From Apostichopus japonicus (lineage: Eukaryota; Echinodermata; Holothuroidea; Aspidochirotida; Stichopodidae), in NCBI RefSeq assembly GCF_037975245.1, contig NC_092569.1, positions 18,269,501 to 18,333,500 of the forward strand: a stretch of DNA of 64,000 nt, given 5' to 3'. A program made the position numbers and the translations under genes. Positions 48,595 through 62,500 of this stretch are shown here, piece after piece. How positions within the stretch are numbered: position 1 is the first letter of the stretch; each line of letters starts with the position of its first letter. The notes under the pieces are model-generated. The model saw only the letters and a list, made by a program, of their open reading frames with translations. It was not told the DNA's origin and ran no database searches.

Positions 48595-50028
48595 TGTACA
48601 AAGTTACCTGTTGCAGTCTGAAGTTGGAATGAATTTCGAATCCATACTGCAACAATTTAGCTAGATACGAAATTATCCGGAATCGTACAGTGTTGCTAGG
48701 GAACCATTTTCATACTCCTTCGTCTAGACATATTATTATTATATTAGTATTCCTGTCAAGGGCAGTCGGTGTGGCTCACGTGGTTTATGTTCAGATTTCA
48801 TGGCACCATTACAGTACGGTACAAGTTAGTACCTTAAAAGGTATTGAAATGGTGCAAGACCATACGTCATATTTAAATTTCATTTCTTGGCATCGTTAAG
48901 CTAAACAATATGACATATAATGACAAATAAATAAGTAAAATAGTATCGCAGAGTTGTCAGTATTGCTGTGGTATACACAACCATATTCCCGATCGAATTG
49001 GTTTTAACAAAGCCAACAATACTTCTAGGAGGAGTGGGAGCAAGTGCCCCCCCCCCCTCCCATTACTCCTTGTAATCCCGCCAATACAGTGGAACGAGTA
49101 AACTAGCCACGGGAAACTTACAATCAAGTTTACATTAACAAATGTCAGAGTTGAATTCATTAGATATCTTTTCTTTACTCGAAATCCATATTTGATTATT
49201 ATATATGTGACATATTTAAACTTAAATCAATAGCTAGACTCTCGGTAATAATTCCGCCATCGAACATTTCTTAACTTGATATTTCCCTCCTACTTGAAAA
49301 AGGCACACATTGTATGATACGTTGTTGCCATTGTATTTGTTGTCTTTCAGAAGAAGGACCTTAGTGATTTGTAGTTACCAGTACTATCAAAATAACCTAA
49401 TTTATTGACGCACTAAATAGTTCACTGAACGTTTCTACACTGACTGTTCATTTCTTTATATATACGTATTTTACTTGTTTCACTTGCCAACTCTGTAAGA
49501 ATATTTTGTTGTGAAACATTTCGGGCTTGGAAATTCATTTGTTTCCTACTGTCCTAATAGGAAATGAGTGTTACACGCGCAGCATAAAATCGCCTTTTCC
49601 TTGTTGTTGTGATTTCCCAGGTACGTGTTTATAAGGTGCCTAGAGGAATAAAGACCTAACAGATAAACCTTGTGCATAACAGAAACAAAATAGGAAGCAA
49701 AAAAAAAGGATCGATAGCTGCGATGAATCTCTATTCTCAGTCTGTTTTGATAAAAAAAAATGTCTTAAATTTTAATAAAAAGTCTTCCTATCAACATGTC
49801 ACGTTGATAAACTTAATCCGCAAAATTCACATTGTATCTTACTTAAGTTAACACTGTATATAAAGGGTAGCTTTCTTGCATCCATGTTGTTGAACTGAAT
49901 GTTCATACTACTTGTTGATAAAATCCATTCAATAAAATATTGTCTTTCCTTATCAAAAAAAAAATAATAATAATAACCTGTAGCGTTTGTATCATGCAAC
50001 GATTAATGAGTTTACATCATATCAATAC
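48595..50028. other. 5' flank of gene 4, near-identical to 2887-4320
   Basis: Duplicated intergenic block; no gene. At about 50025 it jumps directly into the tail of a gene-2-like last exon, so everything corresponding to about 4330-9860 of the first unit is missing here. Confidence 0.65.
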
Positions 50029-50112
50029 AACATATTTTGGGATTCTATTACAGACGATGATAACGACTGTGGTTTACATTACAAGGAAATTAAACTACGA
50101 CCAAAAATGTAG
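50029..50112 (+). pseudogene. Tail fragment of a gene-2-like last exon
   Basis: Bases 50029-50112 encode NIFWDSITDDDNDCG... ending IKLRPKM and a stop, matching the C-terminus of gene 2 (NIFWDSMTGNDNDCG... MKLRPKI). The 3' flank to about 50410 also matches that of gene 2. Everything upstream has been deleted, leaving a dead remnant with no promoter or domain core. Confidence 0.8.
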
Positions 50113-50583
50113 GGACCAAAAACGACGACAGTTTTTTCCAATGCGTTCGTAAACGCGCTTCGTATGAAGTTATTATTTAAATGCTAGTTGTTAGCATATA
50201 TAATATGAAATAAACTCGATGCATTTTAGAAGAATAGAAGTAAGTTTTCTAGGTGTTGCAGAAACAATTCTTACCTTGATTTCTTTTATACAAAACGCGC
50301 TACGTGAAGGACCTCTTCCATTTTGGTAGTCTAATGTAGTACACTATTATGGAAACGAACGAATTTTACGACAATTTAACATTTGCTTTTTATTGTTTGA
50401 AACATTAATGTAAAACGTGAAAGCCAGATTGATCGTTTACTATAACACGAGACAAATACATATATAATTCGACGGCAGACGTGGCGTTTTTCGCACGTAC
50501 CATACCAATCCCTGGAATGCCAGAATTTACATATTCGTAATGCCCTGCTTTCCAGAATATATCAATTCGTGATATCCTGCTCC

Positions 50584-51535
50584 AAGTGGCGTCACCAGAC
50601 TTTTCAGTCTGAAGGGGGGGGGGGGGGCACCAGCATTTGATGGGGGGGCAATTAGGTGGATACGGATCGCATACGGAGAATGGGCTGGATGCAAAATGGT
50701 GCCACATTTGATGCTAAATTTGATCTGAAGATATCTCCAGAAATTGCTATTTTTGAGGTATGATTTTAACAACTCGCAGAATTTTGCAGAGGATATGAGC
50801 CACATGCTGTCGATATTATGCCTAACCCTATCAATAGAACCTACATTTGTTGAATTAATGTGTGCATGAATCCCGACTCCTTTCTTGTCCTTCTCGTTTT
50901 CTCTCATTATCTATTAAGATGTAATAGGATCCAGCATCGTTATTGGCTCCTATCAGGGATCTCACCATGCAATCCAAAGTTTGATCACACATCGAGTATG
51001 ACTCAGTATCAGGTGTGAACATTCGCCATTTGTACCTACAAGCATCTGATCTGAAATGACCTCTGCACCCCCTACACAACAGGGTTAATATATGGGTCCA
51101 CAAATATAGGCAAGTATGGTGCCAGGGGAGCTTATTGTTTTGAACGATGAGTCATGTAGCACGCGGACGTGTATAACCGCTGGTATGGCGTGAGCACTGA
51201 CACATTCAATGTGAATATCGACACCTGTTGTGATGGCGCGGGTTACGACTTCGATACCCGACGGTCAAGGAGAAACTTTTTTCATTTCTTCGCAGCTCAT
51301 TTGAAGAAAATACGATATACTTTGCTTCTTTGTCCTTATGAAAAACCAACTCAGATGATGAGAGTTGAATATAACAAAATATATATTTATTTTTTACCAA
51401 CCAAAATCTCAAATGGGGGACTAGGTTTTCCAGGGGGCACGTGCCCCCCCCCACCCTCCCCCCCCCGCTTTTCCAAATATACTATTGTAGTCCAGTCCAT
51501 CTTCCCGACAGGTAATGTCACAAGCGTCCAGGTGC
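50584..51535. repeat. Unclassified repeat insertion with G/C runs
   Basis: This stretch replaces about 350 bp found in the first unit (11184-11532). It begins AGTGGCGTCACCAGAC and has a long G-run at 50616-50629. Near the other end it has GGGGGCACGTGCCCCCCCCC (51435-51454), a hairpin style common at ends of hAT-like or other short DNA elements in marine invertebrates. ORFs across it show no known domain. Confidence 0.4.
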
Positions 51536-51537
51536 CA

Positions 51538-51850
51538 TGCATGTAGCAGTAATGTCTGTGTTAAGCTTTGGCTATGATAATATAAAGAAATATATAAATG
51601 AAATAAAGCTTCTCCGTTACCTCAAAGACAACGGAAATTGCACCCAATCTGTTACTCGGCTTACCAAAAGACATAACTCCCTTCTGTCATCCCTGAATAT
51701 TGTGCTATATATCTGTATTATGTATTTTAGTCCCTTGTAGTTTCTGTTACTTTGTCATTCAGCCCCTGGAAAAGATCCTGCTAGGATCGAAACGTGAGGT
51801 CTTACTTTAACACATTCTCTTATACGGGCTATTTAGTGGATACTCATGAG
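51538..51850 (+). repeat. Second copy of the hairpin-GAAAC repeat
   Basis: Homologous to 11530-11850. The GATCC/GGATC hairpin (51773-51787) and GAAAC are kept, but the following GTC has become GTG, so a hammerhead-type cleavage site is lost. Confidence 0.5.
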
Positions 51851-52136
51851 TTTGCTAACAGTTTTTGTTTTATTATGATACCTGTATGTTGTGAGAATGG
51901 CTTATCGGTATGAGATTGGTGTCAAGGGGTCTTCCACTGAGAATGGGATTAATTATCATCGAGAAGCATCTCAAAATATTCTTTCATGGCTCGAATGGGC
52001 TTTCGTACTACGGGGTTCACCAGCTAAAGATACGCTTGGTTTACGGGCTCGGGGGGTGGGGGTGGGGACTTGAGCGTAATCTCGTTTAGTTCGGTTAGTA
52101 ACCTGGGTCAGGTATCTGTGCCGGTGTAATCCCGAA

Positions 52137-52350
52137 GGTAATTGCCGGGGGTTGGGGGGTAATTGTCCTCGGGGTAATTGTCCTCGGGGTGTATGACCGG
52201 GGGGTAATTGTCTGGGGATACTTATCCTCGGAGGTATTCGTCTTCGGGTTTTTTTGTTAGGGGGTGTGATTGCCAGGGGATACTTGTCCCGGGGGTAAGA
52301 GTCCGGGGGTTTATGTCAGAGGGGGTATTTATCCGGGGGTAGTTGTCCGG
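52137..52350 (+). repeat. 15-17 bp minisatellite, third copy
   Basis: Shorter version of the arrays at 12138 and 38672, with the same flanks on both sides. Confidence 0.85.
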
Positions 52351-52359
52351 CAACCCTGA

Positions 52360-53522
52360 TTTTAAGTGTTTAAACTGACTAAATTCCAGTTGTAAATCTA
52401 CTGCATTTAAAGAAAATGTGTCTAATGGTTATGTTCGTGTGCACAGCTTGCTTCAAGATTTATCTCCCGAAAAAATTTTATCAATCTCGTTCTGTGTTCA
52501 CTTGCAATGCGTCTTATGGTTTAAAAATACAGTAAAGAAACAAATTCACATATGTTAAAACCGCATAGTAGGTATCGGCTACACGAGTCATCCAAAGACA
52601 TTTACCAAATGTAATATTTTCTGTTTTAGAATCATAACTCAAAAAAATGAGGCTTCAAGATGTTAGTCTGCCAATAATACAAAGAGGGTTTACCATATAG
52701 TAGGGAAAATAACCGTCAATTACAACGAAATCATGGTGTCAACTTAAATGGCGATGATATGTTTTGGTAATTTCTTTTCTATATCAGAGGCCCTGTAAAA
52801 CACGTGGATGAATTTATCAGCATATTCACACACTCAGGCACAAACCTCATCAAAGTAAAAAGCATTCTTTGGGTAACTGTTTGTTAGCTAAAAGATAGCA
52901 CATTTATATGAGTCAATAAATGGTTGTTGGTGTTAATCATTTGCCAGAAAGTATGATGAAGTTATATAAAGAAAAAGACAACAAATCATAATTTATTTCT
53001 TTATTTGTTCACGCTTATTTATTTTAACAGATTCTTCTTATGCCAAATTGGTTGTTATTCAGTATTGTCCAGTCTTTACCTCACTAATTTATCGTTATAA
53101 AATCGTTATCTACAGTGATTCACAAGTGGCCAACAGGCAACCTTTCCCAATGAAATCGAACATTTATCTAAATTTTAAAATATAGTCAGAGTACTACTAC
53201 AATTTCCTCCTTGTTATATTACTCTTCAAACGTTTCTGTAAATACAAAACCTCGGTAGCTCTTCTTTTTTTTTCTTGATAATTTATTGTTATCTGGAATA
53301 CTCTGGCCAGCGAGGTTCATCGAAAGTAATGCATCGAACGTATCGAATATTTGAGGATTTTGAATCTTTACAGTAGGGTAGACTTTAAGTACTAAATTAT
53401 TTGCATTTGGAAATCACTGTTGAATTAGTTATTAACAGAATAAGTGAGGACGGTTTTTGAACGAAAAACATCCACCAAATGTATTTTGTACGTCTTGTTC
53501 GCTTGGTTTCTTCAACACTTCA
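52360..53522 (-). other. 3' flank and probable 3' UTR of gene 5
   Basis: Homologous to 12430-13586. No gene is seen. AATAAA on the minus strand near 52990-53002 is a plausible polyadenylation signal. Confidence 0.5.
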
Positions 53523-56500
53523 TCAGGTTCGAGGCCGTATTTTCATTTCTGTTGACCTTATGTTGTAATGACCGCCAGGGAAATTATACCAATAAATGGT
53601 ATACGATCCAGTGTACGGTGGATTGAGGTCACAATAATAATAATAACCGTACCACCATGCGCTACTATAATAATCGGCAATATTATAATAATAAGAATAA
53701 GAATCATCGTCGTTGTCCTCATCTCGTGTAGAGAATTCTTCACCGTTGTGATAACGCATAGCGTCGTAACCTAAGTAAGAAGAAAACAAGAGTGTTTCAA
53801 ATCACTAAAAGTTATAGAACGAAATGAGGGCGATACATATTACAATGCTGATAGTATTATAAAATATTGACTGGTCAGTTTATGGAGCTATTAACTATTA
53901 AAATCTGACAGGTTTGCTATTCATATTATCTTTCTATATTTTGTTGTAACCACGAGCTGCACTCTGTATGAGATATTGTGTGATGTTGTGACAGGTCTAA
54001 TCATGTCATCGCGCATACATCTCAGCCTTTTGTATACGTAGTGGTCAATAGAGAAGATATGGTGTGTGTACATATTGCCTGTTATGTTGCTCCAATATTT
54101 GTTATAGTACTAATAATTTGTAGGAAAAAAACACACACCTTTGTGTGATAATGTGATCGTGTGTTCGGGATAGCTATCGGCATGAGCCACTTAGTGTGCT
54201 TACATGAGACAGTTAGTTGAATACGTGCTTGTATTTCGTTCATTATATGAAAGTAAATGAAATTAACTTTTTATATTATAGTTGTTTTGCATAACGATGA
54301 CGGTATGACATTAAGTCGGTTTATTTACTTCGTTATTTTTAGTAATAACACTCTGAATATTTCAAATATTAATAATCTCTCTTTCTTGATAAATCATGAT
54401 GCTATATTTCACCATTGTGAATCCAAAGTGATAATATTTTGAAATATGATATTGCTAGACTATCGGTTTATTGTTTTCTTTCTGAAAATTTGAAACCTAA
54501 ATTAAAATGACAGGTTGCAGCCGTTACCAAATCAAATTACAATATTCCCCCATCACATAACGTAAATTTCATATCAACATTTTGTTATACATTTGTTTTT
54601 GGAGAGGGGGGGGGGGGTAGAGGCTGCACTACATAAACTTTTTGATAAATCTGATAGCATCATTTTACAACATTACACCTAAATGGCCATATCCATTTAA
54701 CATTTGTGATTATGGAGCTCCATGTATTTTACTTCACACTTAAAGCTGGTATTCCATGTCATATACACTGGGCGTTACGGCATGCTAAAACCATATTACA
54801 TGTGTCCAGCCTGGTCGATTATATGCGGTGAGAAGCTACGACGAACAGTGACATTTAAAATAAATATGTACGAGGTTTATCCATCATTCGCCCGCTGTTA
54901 CGTGCAATGAAATATAAATAAGGTAACCTAGTTTAATTTACAGCACATATAGCTGCTACCGTACGTATGATATTAGCTTCGTCTTAATGTAAAGTTAATA
55001 GTGGATTCTCATTAGAGTTTTTGTTTATCTGTCTATCTATAAAGCATCTAGCCTGTGGTAACTTCCTAGATGATTTAAACGTAGTTAAAGTCTATAGTCG
55101 AATATGCCAAACCTACAGACTTTAAATGGCTAACCACATTGTTATTAATATATATATAGCGATTCCACATTTTTCATAACCATTGAAAGAAGTCCGTCAA
55201 TAATAGGTCATTTGGCTATTATTTTATTGACTACCTTACAAATCAGATTATAAAATGTAGTTGGGAAAGAAGAAGAACAACTCACCTACTGTACTGGAAG
55301 AGTCATAACCACTGACGCTGAGTAGGTAATTAGTTCCCTCATTGCCTACACTAAAGGAACTGTACTTTGCATAGTAATGTTCTCCAGATTTGGAAACAAA
55401 GTCTATTCTTAGCTCATATTGTGTTTGGCTCATCAACGCTGCAAGTTTGTCATTTCCAAGCCAGAAATTTCCATCGATATCGCCGAAACCATTTTTGTAA
55501 TCGTCCCAGTATAGGTAAAAGTCGACACTACTATCAACACGGCGTTGAAAAACCTGTCAGTTCAGTAATTAAAAGAAGAAGGACTTAATCAATAAAAAAG
55601 CTGGTTATCGATCTTGAATGAACGGTAACTATTTTGCTGCAAGGGTTATCATACATGTTCATCAACTTGATATGAATGCAGATGCAAAAGTCAAAAATAT
55701 TTCATTGCTTCTCCAACGGTAGAAGTCGAGCTTGTATTTTCATGCATATGATGAAATGAATTTAGGATCAAATTTCGATTTGCATATCTCTTCATGCAAA
55801 GCAGTTTCTTTTTAAATAACCACGAACAAGACATGTCTAGGCAACTGCAATTGTACATTAGTAAATATAACGTCATTAATCATTCGCTATAATTATCGTC
55901 AATATAGGGCGAAATATACATGACTCTCTCTTAGTTGATCAAATATAATCTAGACCTACTTTAAATAATACTTATGCTAAAATATAGAAATATTCGTACC
56001 GGAAATGTTTCCATGATACATGAAACACAAATCAATCAAATTGATAGACCCTCAACTCCACTATCCTAGTGCCATTACATTAAGACAGGAACCGCTTTAG
56101 ACTAAGTTTCAAAGTTAACAAACTTTTTGGTGAGATTTAATATCTTACAGCGTCCAGATGGACCACTGCATTTCCTTTTATAATCAGTTGTGAACCTGAT
56201 AAGAAGTACAACAATGACGACGAAATTTAAATGAATGGAACGTTACCAATATTGAACCTTGAAATAACAAACACATGAATGGACAATCAGTTACATACCA
56301 ACCAGCCTCCTCCATCTGTGACATCGCACGTGACCTGAAATGGCACATCTTGCCCAGCTGGTTGTATACTTTGGATGCTATTCGATATTTCTCCTCTTAA
56401 TCCACCACAGTCTGGGGAAGTGGCTTGAATACACCGGACTCCGTCGCCCGTGTACCCTGTGTTACAGTAACACTTTAATATACCTCGTCGTTCCTCACAG

Positions 56501-59500
56501 TTAGCATTGGGACTGCAACGGTATGTATCGTCACAGCTTAACAGACCGCTGTTGCAAGAACATCGCTTGGTACAAGAAGGGTTCACATATACTTCACCTT
56601 CCTAACGAGATAAAACGGTGAGCATTTCAAGTAGATACATGATACAAAAAATCCTTCTATGGGAATACTCAATGTTTCATGTCAAGGCATAATAAACAGA
56701 GCAATAGGTGGCATTCCTTCATAAACTTAGAGCAGCTGCAGGGTAAATGTTTTACGTTTTTAAAATTTATCATTTCACGCACTATAATAACTGTTTTGTT
56801 CCGGCATTTCTTCTCATTGTAAATTAGTTTGATACGTAAACATTTAGGAAATGGTATCTTACCGCTAGGACTACTCCTTGGCCTTTCTCCGCTTCCTCTA
56901 TGAAGCAACCACAGTCCTCTCTAGGTATACAGTCTTCCCCGTCCATCAAGAACCCATCGGGACAAACGCAAGTGGGTGTAGTAGAGCATGATTCGGTGCA
57001 TGTAGGATCGGCGCATGAACCTTCGCATTTACACCTGTTGAGAACCTTGTTGGTGGGACACCACACGATGCATGGGTCTGGAATAGGAAGAACGATTAAG
57101 TTACGACATCGAAAAGGAAAGCTTTATGCAAAGTGTACGATGGTCTATTATCTCAATAACACATCATGTTCATTAATTTTCATTTGATATTGTATAAAAA
57201 TGCGAAACATGCTTCACAGCTAAAATGATATATCTAAATAAACCAATGAAATAAATAGCAAACTGCTCTCTGCCCTTACTAGATGAACAAAATACATCTA
57301 TTTGTGAAGAAACTAAGTCTGAGCTAATTGCTTGATAGCAGTGGCCAACAACGTGCTCATGAAAGTAAATTTACATGCTGCAAAATGAATATTAAATATT
57401 ACTACGAGCTCATTCATCTAAAGATACCTTGGTTAATGGCATGGATGTCAGGTTGGTTCAGGTGGAAAGTATATCGTTAGTAAGCGAAACATTCCCGCTC
57501 TGTATCACACCGCAGGTCAAACATATTAATATCATCGATTTATTGAAACATGTGTGAACAGCCAAAATCGCAATATTTTAATTTCACTGTTTAACGGTTA
57601 GCAAACATATTAAATGTCACTTCGGGCAAGAAACGTGTCCAGTTAAGAAGTGTATCAGTTTAAAAACCCACCTGTTGTTCCGGTATACTCTCCGGTGCTA
57701 ACCAGTTTGTAATGACTGAAGCTGTCACTGATGCGGAAAGTTTCATACGTCACGAAGAATGAACAACCGGATTCTGTAGTTATATCCATGCGTAGCTGAT
57801 ATTTCCTCTGATTGGTGATGTAGGATATCTTCTCATTGCCGAGCCAAAATTCATGAGAAAGGAAACCAAAACCGTTTTCATATTCGTCCCACGTACGATT
57901 GAAGTTGATTGAACTATCCTCTCGTCTTTGTATGACCTGTTGAAATAACTTGAGACTTACAAATATCAAACTGATTGCATTGCAAGATCGTTAGTTATTA
58001 CCTGTAAGACAAGTGTGAAACAAAAGAAAGGCAAAACTATACTGAAACATGGAACAAACAACCTGCAGGAAGAGAAGAATGCGATATTAAAAAACAAATT
58101 AAAATCACTTACAAACCACACAAAATGTATATTGATGCGAATACTATATAAATATTACCAATATATGAGTTGTGTCATCTTCGCCAATTTAGTATTCTTA
58201 TTGAAGTCAGGAATATGTGGAAAGTATTAAAACGTATTGGAAAACCATGTAGGAATATAAGAATGGTGCAGACTGCTTTTGCGAAAGAGCATGACAGATG
58301 ATTCGACCAACCTCTTTTTGTAAGACATAAATATTGTGTAAAGCTTGCCTAGCCCAATGTAACATCAAACTATATACTATTACATCATAATAATATGAAA
58401 AGTTCTGTAGTATGAGAAATGTATTATTTCAACCAGAATAATTTCAATTGTGGTGACAAATCTTGCAATGTAAATACAATATTCACAGTATAAAATACAA
58501 CACCTACCGTCCATCCACCATCACCTAGACTGTTGTTACAAGATACTTCAAAAGGTTCAGGATAGCCGTCTGGTTTGATGACGTAAACACCATCGTTTCT
58601 AGACGATGGACATTGGCTTAGCACTTCATGGCAGTCTCGTGGATATTCAGCACGTTGGTAGAGGAAAAACGATGACGCTAAAAGGAAAAAGTAACACAAC
58701 ATAACCATAACTTACATCAAGCTAAGAGGTTTCATAACTCCGGAGACACTTGTTTGACAACAGAGATCATATAGCCTACCTTTAGTGTTTACTTTGTCAA
58801 TGTTCACAACCACTTGCGTCATTTCCTGATCACGTTATAAAAGTTTGGCATGGGCAATTACGAAGATGTGATTTTAAAATCTAGTTACTATTACTTACTG
58901 GTCTGTACTATTTCAAACATTTTCCATTTTTTTTTTAAATGAAGTCACTCGTTTTATCTTATATCCCTGAAAAATTTGGTAAGTTAAGCATTTGAATAAT
59001 ACATAGCAAATTAAAAACCTCATTTTAAAGACGATCAATATTTTTTTAACGAAATTCGTTTCCTATACATCATAATTTTCATACACAAAAAGGTACTAAA
59101 GTAAACAAATTATCTTTAAAAAAATTAAAAGTCTTTGAAGTTATATAGTGCTTATTATACTTACAATTGATATGTTAACAACATATGATATCTTTGAAGA
59201 TACTTCCCAAACGATTTGTATATCATATACGTTTATAATTGTTTGGAAATTCTCCAAATGTTATTATACAGTTTTATCTTAAAGACAAACAATATTACTT
59301 TTACTCGTCTTTGGAAATTAGCTTGTGGTTGGGGCAATGGGGAAGGAGAATGGAGAGGGGAGAGGATATACGGGTAAGAAAATGCTACAACGTTGTTAAC
59401 GTTTTGAAGATTTTAATATGATAGAAATTAACATGATAGAAATGCTACAATGTTGCTATAACGTTGCTTCAACGTTGTTAACGTTATGAAGTTTTTAATA

Positions 59501-62500
59501 TGATAGAAGTTAACATAAAACATTTTTAGAATTAACATTCTTTAGAAATTAACATTCTTTGAAATTAAAAGTCTTTGAAGTTACATAGTGCTTATTATAC
59601 TCACAAATGTTATGTTAACAAAATATGATATCTTTGTGGATACTTCCCAAACGATTTGTATATCATATACGTTCATAATTGTTTGGAAATTCTCCAAATG
59701 TTATTATATAGTTTTATCTTAAAGAAAAACAATATTATTTTCACTCGTCTTTGGAGGTTAGCTTGTGGTTGGGGTAAAGGGGAAGGAGAGGGGAGAAGGG
59801 AGAAGAGAGAGCAGATAAGGTTAAGAAAATGCTATAACGTTGTTAACGTTTGGAAGTTTTTAATGTGATAGAAACACTTACTTAACGTTTGGTCTCCGTA
59901 GTCACTAATGCTCCTTTGACGTTCCGGCTAAAATAAGGTCAAAAATATTTATTAACAATGATCGTCCAATAAGGACAAGGTACAATTATATAGTAAAATA
60001 TGTCAACGTTACATTTTTCTTATTTTCCATTGTCCTATGTTTAGGTTAGTCCAACTTTTTATTTTATTTTCTCATCTATCAATTGCAACATTTCAAATAG
60101 CTGCTTGTTATTTTTGGACAAGTTAGAGAAGAGTTATTGACGCAGTCATGTATCTGTATTAGTAGATAGCTGCCGTTTATTGAAAACAAAAAGAAAAACA
60201 ACATAGACACGACAAAGTTTGGTTGAGTTGTAGAGGAGTATGACAATAAATATGATAAGCAGTTTTAATAATTACGTGAATACAGGTGAATATTGAAGAT
60301 TAAAAGTAATCCGATAAAGATGTCACTTTTCTCAGTACAAAACACAAACGATGAAAGTTAAGGTTTGAGTTTAGCATTGTCTTTTAATATCCCATATATT
60401 CAGAGTGTTTTTATGCCCATCAATTTGTTCTAAACAATGAACATTTACTATATGCCCATTAGGTATCACGTTCTTGATATTACTTTTATAGTTTAAAACA
60501 TTTTTTTTTTAAGGAGACCTATTGGTTAATAATGATTTGGTTCTAATGTATAGTAACGTTCGATAGAATTTTTGTAGAAAACATAATTATATAAAAGAAC
60601 CGTTAGAATCTTCATAATAACATATTTTTCTTGTAAATTGTTTAATTTAACTAATTCACATGAAACATGTTCATAAAAATACTTTGCAAATTTCACATCT
60701 GCATTATGTATTCGCGAATTTGAATTAAATTGAAATTGTTCTTTGTACTGGCAATGAAAAAATATATAACCTTTACACACATTAAATGATCGGAATTATT
60801 AATAGAGCAAATTCTTTTTTGATATCATGCAGCTGTTTGGGATAAATCTGACAAAGATGAAAATTTGTGGCGACAATGAACTAACAACGACATCAGCGAT
60901 TAAATCAATTGACAATTCTTACAACAGCAACGTTTGGATGAGTAAAGTTAGTATATCTTTTGATTTTCTTTATTGCCATTGTACATTTACATTAATTTTA
61001 GTATACAACCTAAATAAATTATACTAGTTAAGTAGTTAATTAAGTCGACAGCGTATTTAATGTAACGGAATTAGAACAATTTTCTTTAATCGACTATGCA
61101 TCTTTAGAGCTTACGAAACATTATATGAAAAGGTAGATTAAACATGTTTGACAGCCACCGAGAACGCGTTTTGATATTGCAAAGAACAAAATGTACACAA
61201 TACGCTAATCGTTTGACGTTTATTGCAGCGGTTTGTTAACCTTTAGTTTTCATCGTTAACTTTAGAGAAGAAACTACCTCTAAGAAAATGTTATCATTAT
61301 TTCGTTATTTTACTAAGTATTTTGTAGAATTGTTAACTTAGACATTGTCCTTTAAATTTTGAAAAACGTTGTCTGGGCATAGACGAAAAAATCAAATTGA
61401 CAGGCATTTATCAATTATCATGTAATTAAAGTAACTGTTCATGACCTTAAGGTTTACTTAATAATGAGATAACAAAATGTATTGTCTTATAACTTAGAGT
61501 TGACTTGAAAAAAGCAAGCATCCTGCGTAATGACTTTTTCAATAAAATTGTTCACACAATAATTTAAAAAAATCATTAACTACTTCGATACGTTATCATA
61601 ATATTTCGACAAGTTTTCTAAGTTCAAGAGTTGGCATCCTGAGCATTGACTTTTTGCAAAAGACTACAACGGTACATTATCATGATTTTCTAATAAAGTA
61701 AATCAAGAAGAATTTGGGTGACAGAATATTAAACTGCGTTCCCAGAGACAGAAAGGACTATTGTTTTAGAAAGATTGTGTGTTTTACCAAATAAGTGAAA
61801 CTCAAAGAAAATGGCTCTTTCATATCCACTGGGTGTTTATATGATAAAGTTAAAGTTTTCAAGAAGGCATATGTTCGTCAAAGCTGAATATTCTCAGATA
61901 TCTATTCAAAATCGCACCGCCTAAATCTTCGATATCTCCAAATGACGGACAGAAAAAGTACTGTTGTGTTTTTGTTTTGTTTTTGACTCGTTAGTAAATG
62001 TTAACAAACCAAATCTGCGTTGTCAAGATTTCTCTTTTGTTGAATATTTTGTAACATTTTCATGATGCGAAATAGCGGAATTTAAATATATGTACATCAA
62101 CATATTAAAACAACGTGTCAGAAGTAGAGTCAAATGTTGTTTCCTATAATTAGCAGGCGTCTACGAAAAGTCTAGACTTTTCGAAGTAAATTCAGTTTAT
62201 GAGTCGGATCGGGATTTTCAAGATTAAATACATTTATTGATTAAAGCACTTAATCATAACTAATCTAAGTGTAAATATTACAACGTGAGCATTTGGTAAG
62301 ATAAAATGTTTGTTGTGTAAAAAATGTCGTTGAATAGTTATTATTCAGTAACTCTCCCATTGCCATCAAATACAGACATTTAAACAAAAGAAAGGAAAAA
62401 TAAAAATCTTAGGCTATATGAATATAACATTTTTGTTTTATGTGGATAAGGGAAATTTAGTTATTAAATGATATATAGATCAACATTAGATTTCGATTGA

